DNA of 64,000 nucleotides from Magnetospirillum sp. WYHS-4 (GTDB lineage Bacteria; Pseudomonadota; Alphaproteobacteria; Rhodospirillales; GLO-3). Of the stretch, positions 44,169 to 52,157 are shown piece by piece. The stretch spans positions 1-64,000 of the forward strand of contig JAMOBD010000002.1 in the NCBI GenBank assembly GCA_039908345.1, given 5' to 3'. A program made the translations under genes and the position numbers. Positions within the stretch are counted from its first letter, which is position 1, and every line of letters starts with the position of its first letter. The notes under the pieces are model-generated. The model made no database searches. It saw only the letters and a list, made by a program, of their open reading frames with translations, and was not told the DNA's origin.

Positions 44169-45268
44169 CCGAGGCCGTGGATTGCCTCGTCGTCGGCGCG
44201 GGGGTGGTTGGACTGGCGATAGCCCGCGCGCTGGTCATGGCCGGCCGCGAAGTGGTGGTGCTGGAAGCCGCCGAGGCCATCGGCACCGGCATCAGCGCCC
44301 GTTCCAGCGAGGTTGTCCATGCGGGACTCTACTATCCGCCCGGGAGCTTGAAGGCCCGCCTCTGCGTTGAGGGCAAGCCCCTGCTTTACGCCTTCATGGC
44401 GGAACACGGGGTCGCCCACCGCCGCCCCGGCAAGCTCCTGGTCGCCACCGATGCCCGCCAGATTCCTGCCCTGGAAAAGATCGTTGCCACGGCTCGGATC
44501 AACGGAGTGGACGACCTTCAGTCCCTCGACACCGCCCAGGTCCGGGCCTTGGAGCCCGACCTGCGGGCGGTTGCCGCCGTGCTGTCGCCGTCCACCGGCA
44601 TCCTGGACAGCCACGGCTTAATGCTGGCCCTGAGGGGCGAAGCGGAGGCACAAGGAGCCATGATCGCCTTTCGCAGCCCCTTGCTGGGCGGGCGGATCGG
44701 TCCGGAGGGTATCGTCGTCCGCACGGGTGGCGAGGCGCCCATGGACTTGGCCTGCCGAGTCCTGGTCAATGCCGCGGGCCTGGGGGCGCAGGCCGTGGCG
44801 GCAAGTCTGGAAGGGCTGTCGTCCGCCCAAGTTCCGCCACGTTATCTCGCCAAGGGCAATTACTTCGCTCTGTCGGGCCGCAGCCCTTTCCGCCACCTGA
44901 TCTACCCGGTGCCTGAGGCTGCGGGACTGGGCATCCACTTGACCCTCGACCTGGGCGGCCAGGCCCGCTTCGGGCCCGACGTCGAATGGGTGGAGACGGA
45001 GGATTATCAAGTCGATCCGGCGCGCGTCTCCGGCTTCGCCCAAGCGGTGCGAACCTACTGGCCCGGCCTGCCCGACGGCGCTTTGCGGCCCGGCTATGCC
45101 GGTATCCGCCCCAAGATCCAGGCCCCTGGCGAACCAGCTGCCGATTTTCGCATCGAAGGCCCGGCCGACCACGGCATTCCCGGCCTTGTGAACCTGTTCG
45201 GTATCGAGTCGCCGGGCCTCACCGCCTGCCTGGCCATCGCCCGCCACGTCACCGGCCTTCTGGAATAA
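44165..45268 (+). CDS. FAD-dependent oxidoreductase, LhgO-like
   Basis: 367 aa, DAO fold. The dinucleotide motif [18 protein letters not shown] is followed by [22 protein letters not shown], the signature of L-2-hydroxyglutarate dehydrogenase/LhgO proteins, and by the C-terminal [17 protein letters not shown]. Probably oxidises a 2-hydroxy acid and passes electrons to the quinone pool. The ATG overlaps the tatC stop, so it is the fourth gene of the tat operon, though no Tat signal is seen. Confidence 0.86.
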   Translation: MTEAVDCLVVGAGVVGLAIARALVMAGREVVVLEAAEAIGTGISARSSEVVHAGLYYPPGSLKARLCVEGKPLLYAFMAEHGVAHRRPGKLLVATDARQIPALEKIVATARINGVDDLQSLDTAQVRALEPDLRAVAAVLSPSTGILDSHGLMLALRGEAEAQGAMIAFRSPLLGGRIGPEGIVVRTGGEAPMDLACRVLVNAAGLGAQAVAASLEGLSSAQVPPRYLAKGNYFALSGRSPFRHLIYPVPEAAGLGIHLTLDLGGQARFGPDVEWVETEDYQVDPARVSGFAQAVRTYWPGLPDGALRPGYAGIRPKIQAPGEPAADFRIEGPADHGIPGLVNLFGIESPGLTACLAIARHVTGLLE

Positions 45269-45302
45269 GCATTTATTCAGAAAGGGCCACTATGCTGGCG
45301 GA

Positions 45303-46541
45303 ATGATACGGTCCGCCCTTCTTTCCCTGACCGCCGCGACGGCTCTGCTATTGGCCGCCGGCGTCCAGGCACAGCAGCCTCCATCCCAGGGGCCGGGACA
45401 GACGCGCGCCCAAGGCAAGGTCGTGCCATCCCCCAAGCCCGAACCTCCACCCATGCCGAAGGAAAGCAGCCTGTTCCTCGATCACCGCGAGGAAATGCGC
45501 CGCTTCGTCCTGGCGATCTCCCATTATGCGCGATCCCAGCGCAAGGACTTCGCCATCGTCGCCCAGAACGGCCTGGAACTGCTGAACAAACTGGAAGGGG
45601 TCGAGGAATCCAAGCCCCGCCCGGCCCCGGCCCGCGCCTACACGATGGCCCTCGACGGCATCCTGGTGGAGGGTTTCCATTATGGATACCGCCAGTTCGA
45701 CACCCCCATGCCACCCGTCCGGCGCAAGAAGACCTTGCCTTTGCTCCAGCAGGCGAAGAAGGCCGGCGTCAAGATCCTGACCGTCGACTATGCCCTCGAT
45801 TCCCTGCATGTGGACGATGCCTATCGGCAGAGCCAGGAACTGGGCTACGTCCCCTTCGTTGCGCAAGCGCGCGGGCTGGACCTCAATTTCCTGCCGCATT
45901 CGCCCAAGACGCCGGTCAACGAAAACGCGGACCATATCCTGTCGTTCCGCGATGTCCGCAATTTCGCCTGGTTGGTGGACACCACTCCCCATGGCACCGA
46001 GGCGCAGTTCGCCCTCAAGATGCATGAAACCAACTACGATCTGTTGATCGTACCGGTCTTCCATGGGCGGACGCCCTTGTCGCGACAGGCCGTGGAAACC
46101 CTGCGATACAAGAAGCTCGGCTCGCGCCGCCTGGTCTTCGCCCAGGTGAACATCGGCATGGCGGCCGCCTACGACTACTTCTGGAAGCCCGAGTGGAAGG
46201 AAGGTGCGCCGAGCTTCGTCAGCGCTTCGGTGACCGGCAATCCGGACCTCCATTGGATCGAATACTGGAAGCCGGAATGGCAGAAGATCGTCAGTGGCGA
46301 TCCCAATTCCTACATCTACGGCGTGATCGCCCAAGGGTTCGACGGCATTGTCCTGGACGGCCTGGACACCTACCAGTTCTTCGAAGGGCCGCAAAAGAAG
46401 GAAGAGGACGAAGAGGAGGAGGAAGAGATTGCCGTCAAGCCGGAGGAAGCCAAGCCCGCATCGCCGCCGCAGCAGCAGCCCACCCCAAAACCTAGCGGCC
46501 CCATGGTACTCAGCCCGGCCGCCGGGTCACTTCCGCAATGA
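45303..46541 (+). CDS. exported GH114/TM1410-like protein
   Basis: 412 aa. A signal peptide (ALLSLTAATALLLAAGVQA) and a Pro-rich linker precede a TIM-barrel-like domain resembling the MJ1477/TM1410 putative endo-alpha-1,4-polygalactosaminidase group (GH114). Late conserved segments are PEWKEG..SFVSAS, NPDLHWIEYWKPEWQKIV and QGFDGIVLDGLDTYQFFE; the Asp in VLDGLD is the best catalytic candidate. The tail is Glu-, Lys- and Pro-rich. Probably periplasmic or secreted; substrate unproven. Its last 32 bp overlap the convergent 78-aa gene. Confidence 0.7.
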   Translation: MIRSALLSLTAATALLLAAGVQAQQPPSQGPGQTRAQGKVVPSPKPEPPPMPKESSLFLDHREEMRRFVLAISHYARSQRKDFAIVAQNGLELLNKLEGVEESKPRPAPARAYTMALDGILVEGFHYGYRQFDTPMPPVRRKKTLPLLQQAKKAGVKILTVDYALDSLHVDDAYRQSQELGYVPFVAQARGLDLNFLPHSPKTPVNENADHILSFRDVRNFAWLVDTTPHGTEAQFALKMHETNYDLLIVPVFHGRTPLSRQAVETLRYKKLGSRRLVFAQVNIGMAAAYDYFWKPEWKEGAPSFVSASVTGNPDLHWIEYWKPEWQKIVSGDPNSYIYGVIAQGFDGIVLDGLDTYQFFEGPQKKEEDEEEEEEIAVKPEEAKPASPPQQQPTPKPSGPMVLSPAAGSLPQ

Positions 46542-46746
46542 CGAAGCCTTCCTCGGGCCGGTAGCGCTGGAGAACCAGGGCCCGCGCCTCCGCCTCGTTG
46601 CGCGCCGCGATGCCTTGCACATGCAAGTCCGCCCAGTTGTCACCGAACAGATTGTGGCTACGGTTTTCCTTCACCAAGGCGCGGACCTCGCGGTTATAGA
46701 CGGCAACCTCGAAAACCGCTGTGTCCTCGTTAGGCGTGCTCAACAT
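46510..46746 (-). CDS. 78-aa protein of unknown function
   Basis: The protein begins MLSTPNEDTAVFEVAVYNRE and contains HNLFGDNWADLHVQGIAARN and ALVLQRYRPEEGFVIAEVT, looking like a small alpha/beta protein. AAGGAG lies 7 nt before the ATG, a good ribosome site. The family is unknown to me. It overlaps the GH114-like gene by 32 bp in antisense. Upstream (46747-46953) is AT-rich non-coding DNA with a perfect palindrome. Confidence 0.65.
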   Translation of the reverse strand: MLSTPNEDTAVFEVAVYNREVRALVKENRSHNLFGDNWADLHVQGIAARNEAEARALVLQRYRPEEGFVIAEVTRRPG

Positions 46747-46905
46747 GAATACTCTCCTTCGCTTGGCCCCATCCAACCAGCCTTCCCGGTCCGGAAAAGT
46801 GGGATTTCCCAAGCTAATTCTCCCTCTCGCATTCTTAATAATCGGTTACCCAAAGTCAACATGAAGTATTTTCGTCAAACAAATGCCACTCCGTCGAAAC
46901 GCACT

Positions 46906-46919
46906 GAAATAATTATTTC
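46906..46919. promoter_or_regulatory. perfect palindrome GAAATAATTATTTC
   Basis: A 14-bp perfect palindrome in the AT-rich 46747-46953 gap, about 160 bp upstream of the 78-aa gene and 35 bp past the acyP stop. Could be a regulator site; no named motif fits with certainty. Confidence 0.3.
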
Positions 46920-46953
46920 GCAGCGCACAAGATACACTCGACTACCGCTGCCG

Positions 46954-47238
46954 CTACAGGGTCGGAAGTTGTTGGAATCCGGGGCTGGAAGGCGGCGAGC
47001 TGGCATTTACCGCAATGCGGTCGACGCGGGCGGCGGGCGGACCATCCCAGCAGTCCCTGACCATGGCGTCCACGGCGTCGGCCGGACCGGAAAACAGGGC
47101 TTCCACCGAACCGTCGGCCCGGTTACGCACCCAACCGGCGAGGCCGCGCTTCACCGCCTCGCCCCGAGTCCATGCCCGATACCAGACGCCCTGGACCCGG
47201 CCTTCGATGCGCACCTGAACGGACTTCGCACCGTTCAC
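46954..47238 (-). CDS. acyP: acylphosphatase
   Basis: 94 aa. The family signature VRIEGRVQGVWYRAWTRGEA holds the phosphate-binding Arg, and GWVRNRADGSVEALFSG the catalytic Asn. Hydrolyses acyl phosphates. Start is GTG and overlaps the pccA stop (GTGA), so it is translationally coupled. No other start fits the conserved N-terminus. Confidence 0.9.
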   Translation of the reverse strand: MNGAKSVQVRIEGRVQGVWYRAWTRGEAVKRGLAGWVRNRADGSVEALFSGPADAVDAMVRDCWDGPPAARVDRIAVNASSPPSSPGFQQLPTL

Positions 47239-49226
47239 TTGAACTCCAGGATCTTCTGATCCACCGCCAAGCTGTCGCCGGACTTGGCGTGCAGGATGCC
47301 GATGGTTCCGTCCCGTTCGGCACGCAGGACGTTTTCCATCTTCATCGCCTCGATGACCGCGAGCGGGTCGCCGGCCTTGACTTCCTGGCCTTCCTTGACC
47401 GCCAGCGAGACCAGCAGGCCCGGCATGGGCGACATCAGGAAGCGGGATAGATCGGGCGGCAACTTCTTGGGCATCAGGCCTTGCAGCGCTGCCGTGGCGG
47501 CGCTCATCACCAGAGCTTCGGCCTGGGTGCCGCGATGGCGCAACCGGTAGCCCACGTTCAGACGATCCACCTGCAGGCAGGCGGGCTCGCCGTTGACCGT
47601 GGCGTGGAACAGGGGTTCTCCCACCTTCCAATCGCTGACGATGTCGAAAGTCTGGCGGTGCGTCTTCACCCGGAATCCCGCCGCCGCCGCCGCCACGGTC
47701 ACGGGATGGCTGTCGCCGCCCATGCGGACGTTCCAATCGGCAGCGACCTTGCGCTCGAATCCCGGCACTTGGCCACTGATGCGGGCTGCCCGTTCCTGGT
47801 AGGCGTAATGCATGGCGGCGGCCACCGCCACCAGCATCAAGGGATTGTCGTGGGGCACGTCGGCGGCATGGAACCCGTCCGGATACTCCTCGGCGATGAA
47901 GTTCGTCGACAAGCGCCCTTCCTCGAACCGCGGATGGGTCACCAGGGCGGCCAGAAAGCCGATGTTGTGGGAAACCCCGGTGATGAAGAACTGGTCCAGG
48001 GCATGGCGCATGTTGGCGATCGCCTCGTCGCGGTCCCTGCCGTAGGAGCACAGCTTGGCGATCATCGGATCGTAGAACATGGAAATCTCGCCGCCTTCGC
48101 AAACGCCGGTATCGACGCGCACAGAGGCCGATTCGGCGGGCGGGCGGTAGCGCACCAAGCGCCCGGTGGAGGGCAGGAAGCCGCGGAAGGGATCTTCCGC
48201 ATAGACGCGGGCCTCCAGGGCCCAGCCCTTCAGCTTGACATCCTTCTGGCGCAGCGGCAGTTCCTCGCCGGCCGCCACCCGGATCATCTGTTCCACCAGA
48301 TCGAGCCCGGTCACCAGTTCCGTCACCGGATGCTCGACCTGCAGGCGGGTATTCATTTCCAGGAAGAAGAAGTTCCGCTGGGTGTCGACGATGAATTCCA
48401 CCGTGCCCGCCGAACGGTACCCGACCGCGCGGGCCAGGGCCACCGCCTGTTCCCCCATGGCCTTGCGGGTCTTGGCGTCGAGGAAGGGCGAAGGGGCCTC
48501 CTCCAGGACCTTCTGGTGGCGCCGCTGGATGGAGCATTCCCGCTCGCCCAGATAAAGGACGTTGCCGTGGCCGTCGGCCAGCACCTGGATCTCGATGTGG
48601 CGCGGTTCCTCGATATATCGCTCGATGAACACGCGGTCGTCGCCGAAGCTGGACTTGGCCTCGCGGGAAGCGGAGGCGAAACCCTCGCGGGCCTCCTTGT
48701 CGTTGCGGGCGATACGCATGCCCTTGCCGCCGCCACCCGCCGACGCCTTTATCATCACCGGATAGCCCACCTCCTGGGCGATCTTCACGGCATGGTCGGC
48801 ATCCTTCACCACGCCGGTATGGCCGGGGATGGTATTGACGCCGGCCTTCATGGCCAGCTTTTTCGATTCGATCTTGTCGCCCATGGCCGTGATGGCCTCC
48901 GGGGGCGGACCGATGAAGGTCACCTTCTCTTTTTTCAGGCGCTTGGCGAAGCTTGTGTTCTCGGACAGGAACCCGTAGCCGGGATGGACGGCATCGGCGC
49001 CGGTCTCCTTGATGGCGCGGACGATGTTGTCGATAACCAGATAGCTTTCGGCGGACGGCGCCTTGCCGATGAACACCGCCTCGTCGGCCATCTCGACATG
49101 CAAGGCGCGGCGGTCGGCTTCCGAGTAGACGGCGACCGTCTTGATCCCCATCTTGCGAGCCGTCTTGATAACCCGGCAGGCGATTTCGCCTCGGTTGGCG
49201 ATCAGGATCTTCTTGAACAGCGGCAT
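47235..49226 (-). CDS. pccA: propionyl/acetyl-CoA carboxylase, biotin carboxylase subunit
   Basis: A 663-aa alpha subunit. Biotin carboxylase domain (KKILIANRGEIACRVIKTA, ATP-grasp GGGGKGMRIA, EMNTRLQVEHPVTE), a linker/BT domain, and a C-terminal biotinyl domain with the attachment Lys in VIEAMKMENVL. With PccB it makes methylmalonyl-CoA from propionyl-CoA. Separated from pccB by the hemerythrin gene and a repeat. Confidence 0.94.
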   Translation of the reverse strand: MPLFKKILIANRGEIACRVIKTARKMGIKTVAVYSEADRRALHVEMADEAVFIGKAPSAESYLVIDNIVRAIKETGADAVHPGYGFLSENTSFAKRLKKEKVTFIGPPPEAITAMGDKIESKKLAMKAGVNTIPGHTGVVKDADHAVKIAQEVGYPVMIKASAGGGGKGMRIARNDKEAREGFASASREAKSSFGDDRVFIERYIEEPRHIEIQVLADGHGNVLYLGERECSIQRRHQKVLEEAPSPFLDAKTRKAMGEQAVALARAVGYRSAGTVEFIVDTQRNFFFLEMNTRLQVEHPVTELVTGLDLVEQMIRVAAGEELPLRQKDVKLKGWALEARVYAEDPFRGFLPSTGRLVRYRPPAESASVRVDTGVCEGGEISMFYDPMIAKLCSYGRDRDEAIANMRHALDQFFITGVSHNIGFLAALVTHPRFEEGRLSTNFIAEEYPDGFHAADVPHDNPLMLVAVAAAMHYAYQERAARISGQVPGFERKVAADWNVRMGGDSHPVTVAAAAAGFRVKTHRQTFDIVSDWKVGEPLFHATVNGEPACLQVDRLNVGYRLRHRGTQAEALVMSAATAALQGLMPKKLPPDLSRFLMSPMPGLLVSLAVKEGQEVKAGDPLAVIEAMKMENVLRAERDGTIGILHAKSGDSLAVDQKILEFK

Positions 49227-49301
49227 GCTACCCCCTTGGTGTCTCGGTGTGTCTTGGTGCCTTGGTGGTTCACCTTTTCCACCCTTCAGCCCTTTTCCGC
49301 C

Positions 49302-49691
49302 TCAATGATCGGCCATCCGCTTGTCGACGTTGACGATATGCTCGACCAGCCAGGGCAAAAAGCGCCGCTGCAGGGCTTGAACGAAGAAGGCGCTGCGCAG
49401 GCCCGTGACTTCGACCACCATCTCGTCGAACTGGGCGAGCAGGATTTCGTGCAGGGTCCGATGCGCGTCCAAGCGGACGCTACCTTGGCCGTGCATGAAA
49501 GCCTCCTCCCAGCGAAAGTGCCGTTCCACGTGGTCGCGGAAGTTGGCGAGCGCCATGGCGACCGTCGGACCATCGCCGCCTTCGGCGGCCAATTCCCCAA
49601 GCAGGTTCAGGGCATCGAACAGATCGGAATGCTGCTGGTCCACTTCGGGGATGCCCGTCAGCAGATTATCCGAGAGTTCCGATATCCGCAT
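49302..49691 (-). CDS. bacteriohemerythrin
   Basis: 129 aa with the diiron ligand pattern: His in VDQQHSDLF, HVERHFRWEEAFM, HRTLHEIL and the final WLVEHIVNVDK. It reversibly binds O2; single-domain forms are common in microaerobic alphaproteobacteria and may supply or sense oxygen. Lies between pccB and pccA on the same strand. Confidence 0.9.
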   Translation of the reverse strand: MRISELSDNLLTGIPEVDQQHSDLFDALNLLGELAAEGGDGPTVAMALANFRDHVERHFRWEEAFMHGQGSVRLDAHRTLHEILLAQFDEMVVEVTGLRSAFFVQALQRRFLPWLVEHIVNVDKRMADH

Positions 49692-49752
49692 AGGCCCCTC
49701 CCTCCATTGGAAGTCCCTCCCCGACCGCTTCGCCGATACGCCTGTCCCCTGT

Positions 49753-49892
49753 CATGCCAACCGGCCAATGACTTGGCCGATGGGTATCTTTATTCTTGGC
49801 CCTCGCCGGGCGCTCGCTCCGCTCGCTTGGCCGCGGCCTCAATGGCCGCTCGATACCGGCCAACGAATCCGTTCGAGTGTTGGCCGGTATCA
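49753..49892 (-). repeat. dispersed repeat, copy B
   Basis: Begins at the pccB stop codon (TGA-TACCGGCCA) and runs on the minus strand. It opens with a perfect 12-bp inverted repeat GATACCGGCCAA/TTGGCCGGTATC (49852-49863 and 49880-49891) around a 16-nt loop, which could fold as a hairpin at the end of the pccB mRNA. The rest matches copy A at 29.9 kb block by block, ending in AAGTCATTGGCCGGTTGGCATG. Confidence 0.75.
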
Positions 49893-51422
49893 CAGGGGGA
49901 TGTTCCCGTGCTTCTTCCACGGATTCTTCAGTTCCTTGTTTTTGAGCATGCGCAAGCTGCGGCAGATGCGCAGGCGCGTGCTGTGCGGCATGACGACGTC
50001 GTCGATGAACCCGCGATGGCCGACGATGAAGGGATTGGCGAAGCGCTGGCGATATTCCTCGGTGCGCTCGGCGATCTTGGCGGGATCGCCGATGTCGCCG
50101 CGGAAGATGATCTCCACCGCGCCCTTGGGGCCCATCACCGCGATTTCGGCCGAGGGCCAGGCGAAATTGACGTCGCCACGCAGGTGCTTGGAACTCATCA
50201 CGTCGTAGGCGCCGCCGTAGGCCTTGCGGGTAATCAGGGTGACCTTGGGCACGGTGGCTTCCGCGTAGGCATAAAGCAGCTTGGCGCCATGCTTGATGAT
50301 GCCGCCGTATTCCTGGGCGGTGCCGGGCAGGAATCCGGGCACGTCGACGAAGGTGACGATGGGGATGTTGAAGGCGTCGCAGAAGCGCACGAAGCGCGCC
50401 GCCTTGGTCGAGGAATCGATATCCAGGCAGCCGGCCAGCACCATGGGCTGATTGGCGACGATGCCCACCGTCGAGCCTTCCATGCGGCCGAATCCGACGA
50501 CGATGTTGCCGGCGTAGCCGGGCATCAATTCGAAGAAGTCGCCTTCGTCCACGACCTTGAGGATCAGTTCCTTCATGTCGTAAGGCTTGTTGGGATTGTC
50601 GGGAATCAAGGTATCCAGCGACATCTCCACCCGGTCGGCGGCGTCCTCGGTGGGCCGGAGGGGCGGCTTCTCGCGGTTGTTGGCGGGCAGGAAGTCGACG
50701 AAGCGGCGAAGATAAAGCAACGCCTCGATGTCGTTGGCGAACGCCCGGTCGGCGACGCCGGACTTGGTCGTATGGGTGATGGCGCCGCCCAGTTGCTCGT
50801 GGGTCACCTCCTCGTGGGTCACGGTCTTGACCACGTCCGGGCCGGTGACGAACATGTAGGAGGTGTCTTCGACCATGAAGATGAAGTCGGTCATGGCCGG
50901 GGAATAGACCGCACCGCCGGCGCAGGGCCCCATGACGATGGAAATCTGCGGAATGACGCCGGAAGCGACGACGTTGCGCTGGAACACCTCGGCATAACCG
51001 GCCAACGAAGCGACTCCTTCCTGGATGCGGGCACCGCCGGAATCGTTGAGCCCCACCACGGGGGCCCCGACCTTCATCGCCTGGTCCATGATCTTACAGA
51101 TCTTCTCGGCGTGGGACTCGGACAGCGAACCGCCCAGCACGGTGAAATCCTGGCTGAAGACGAAGACCAGCCGGCCGTTGACCGTGCCGTAGCCGGTCAC
51201 CACGCCATCGCCGGGAATGCTCTTGCTTTCCATGCCGAAGTCGCGGCAGCGATGCTCGACGAACATGTCCCATTCCTCGAAGGAGCCGGGATCGAGAAAG
51301 ACCTCGATACGCTCGCGGGCCGTCAGCTTGCCCTTGGCATGCTGGGCATCGATGTATTTCTGGCCGCCGCCTTTCCGAGCCAGGGTACGCTTCTCGTCCA
51401 GTTGCCGAATGATGTCGTGCAT
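49890..51422 (-). CDS. pccB: propionyl-CoA carboxylase, carboxyltransferase subunit
   Basis: A 510-aa beta subunit that moves the carboxyl from biotin to propionyl-CoA. The family start [20 protein letters not shown], acyl-CoA site [49 protein letters not shown] and the C-terminal KKHGNIPL are all present, so it is complete. Its stop codon coincides with the first bases of repeat copy B. No gene, RNA or repeat is visible in the 51423-51722 gap upstream. Confidence 0.95.
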   Translation of the reverse strand: MHDIIRQLDEKRTLARKGGGQKYIDAQHAKGKLTARERIEVFLDPGSFEEWDMFVEHRCRDFGMESKSIPGDGVVTGYGTVNGRLVFVFSQDFTVLGGSLSESHAEKICKIMDQAMKVGAPVVGLNDSGGARIQEGVASLAGYAEVFQRNVVASGVIPQISIVMGPCAGGAVYSPAMTDFIFMVEDTSYMFVTGPDVVKTVTHEEVTHEQLGGAITHTTKSGVADRAFANDIEALLYLRRFVDFLPANNREKPPLRPTEDAADRVEMSLDTLIPDNPNKPYDMKELILKVVDEGDFFELMPGYAGNIVVGFGRMEGSTVGIVANQPMVLAGCLDIDSSTKAARFVRFCDAFNIPIVTFVDVPGFLPGTAQEYGGIIKHGAKLLYAYAEATVPKVTLITRKAYGGAYDVMSSKHLRGDVNFAWPSAEIAVMGPKGAVEIIFRGDIGDPAKIAERTEEYRQRFANPFIVGHRGFIDDVVMPHSTRLRICRSLRMLKNKELKNPWKKHGNIPL

Positions 51423-51722
51423 GCAGGCTACCCCCTCCGCGTGGCACAGGCGTCGATTCGGAAATAGCATGCCGACGCCGCCCCTGCCAGAGGGAAGATA
51501 GGCCCGGAACCCTTGGAATCCCTTGATTCAGAGGTTGCTAATATTCGGCAGGTCCATATTCCGCCACGGCTCCTTGGCCAACCGAAGGCATCGACACGCC
51601 ACCGCCCCCATTCGCGTGTCCACCTTGACCATCCTCACGCTTTCGGCGTACTGAACTCTGGCGTCGGAGAATTTTTTGGTTTAGGGTCGCTTCTGCCAAA
51701 GGAACAACGGAAGATAGCAACA

Positions 51723-52157
51723 ATGCCAAAGCGGAAAAGGAAAGAATCCCCCGACCCCATCGATCGCTTCGTGGGCACCCGGATCCGCGAACGCCGGGTC
51801 GGACTGCGTATCAGCCAGACAAAGTTGGGGGAGGCCATCGGCGTCACCTTCCAGCAGATCCAGAAATACGAGAACGGAGCCAACCGGATCGGCTCCAGCA
51901 ACCTGTTCAAGGTTGCCCGCGCCTTGGGAGTCGAGGTCAGCTTCTTTTTCGAAGGCATCGACGACTACCTCAAGGACAGCAAGGCCCCGCGCGGGCCGGG
52001 GCTCGAAGACGTGCCGCAGGAAGTCCTGGAAGGCGATCCCCTGGCCTCCAGCGAGGGTATCCAGCTGGTCTACAACTACTTCCGCATCGCCAGCCCGGAG
52101 GTGCAGAAGCGGCTGTTCGACCTGGTGCGCATCCTGCACGCCAAGGGAAAGGACTAG
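51723..52157 (+). CDS. XRE-type transcriptional regulator, PraR-like
   Basis: 144 aa. After a basic start (MPKRKRKESPDPIDRFVGTR) comes a Cro/C1 helix-turn-helix (LRISQTKLGEAIGVTFQQIQ KYENG) with NRIGSSNLFKVARALGVEVSFFFEG, the pattern of rhizobial PraR and related alphaproteobacterial regulators. An acidic-aromatic C-terminal segment may help dimerise it. It is a chromosomal type of regulator, not obviously a controller of the convergent R-M gene, although their stops overlap by 4 bp. Confidence 0.85.
   Translation: MPKRKRKESPDPIDRFVGTRIRERRVGLRISQTKLGEAIGVTFQQIQKYENGANRIGSSNLFKVARALGVEVSFFFEGIDDYLKDSKAPRGPGLEDVPQEVLEGDPLASSEGIQLVYNYFRIASPEVQKRLFDLVRILHAKGKD

Noticed and set aside
49693-49920. 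Short coding frames within the repeat copies
   Set aside because: Both repeat copies can be read as similar short peptides, but the middle differs by indels that shift frame and no ribosome site is present; the similarity is at DNA level.
47481-51467. A 1328-codon plus-strand frame
   Set aside because: It lies opposite pccA, the hemerythrin gene and pccB, all with diagnostic motifs. It runs through an intergenic repeat, which real genes would not do.
51723-52157. Controller protein of the adjacent R-M enzyme
   Set aside because: It is longer than C proteins and looks like the chromosomal PraR group. The genes are convergent, whereas C genes usually precede the nuclease gene.
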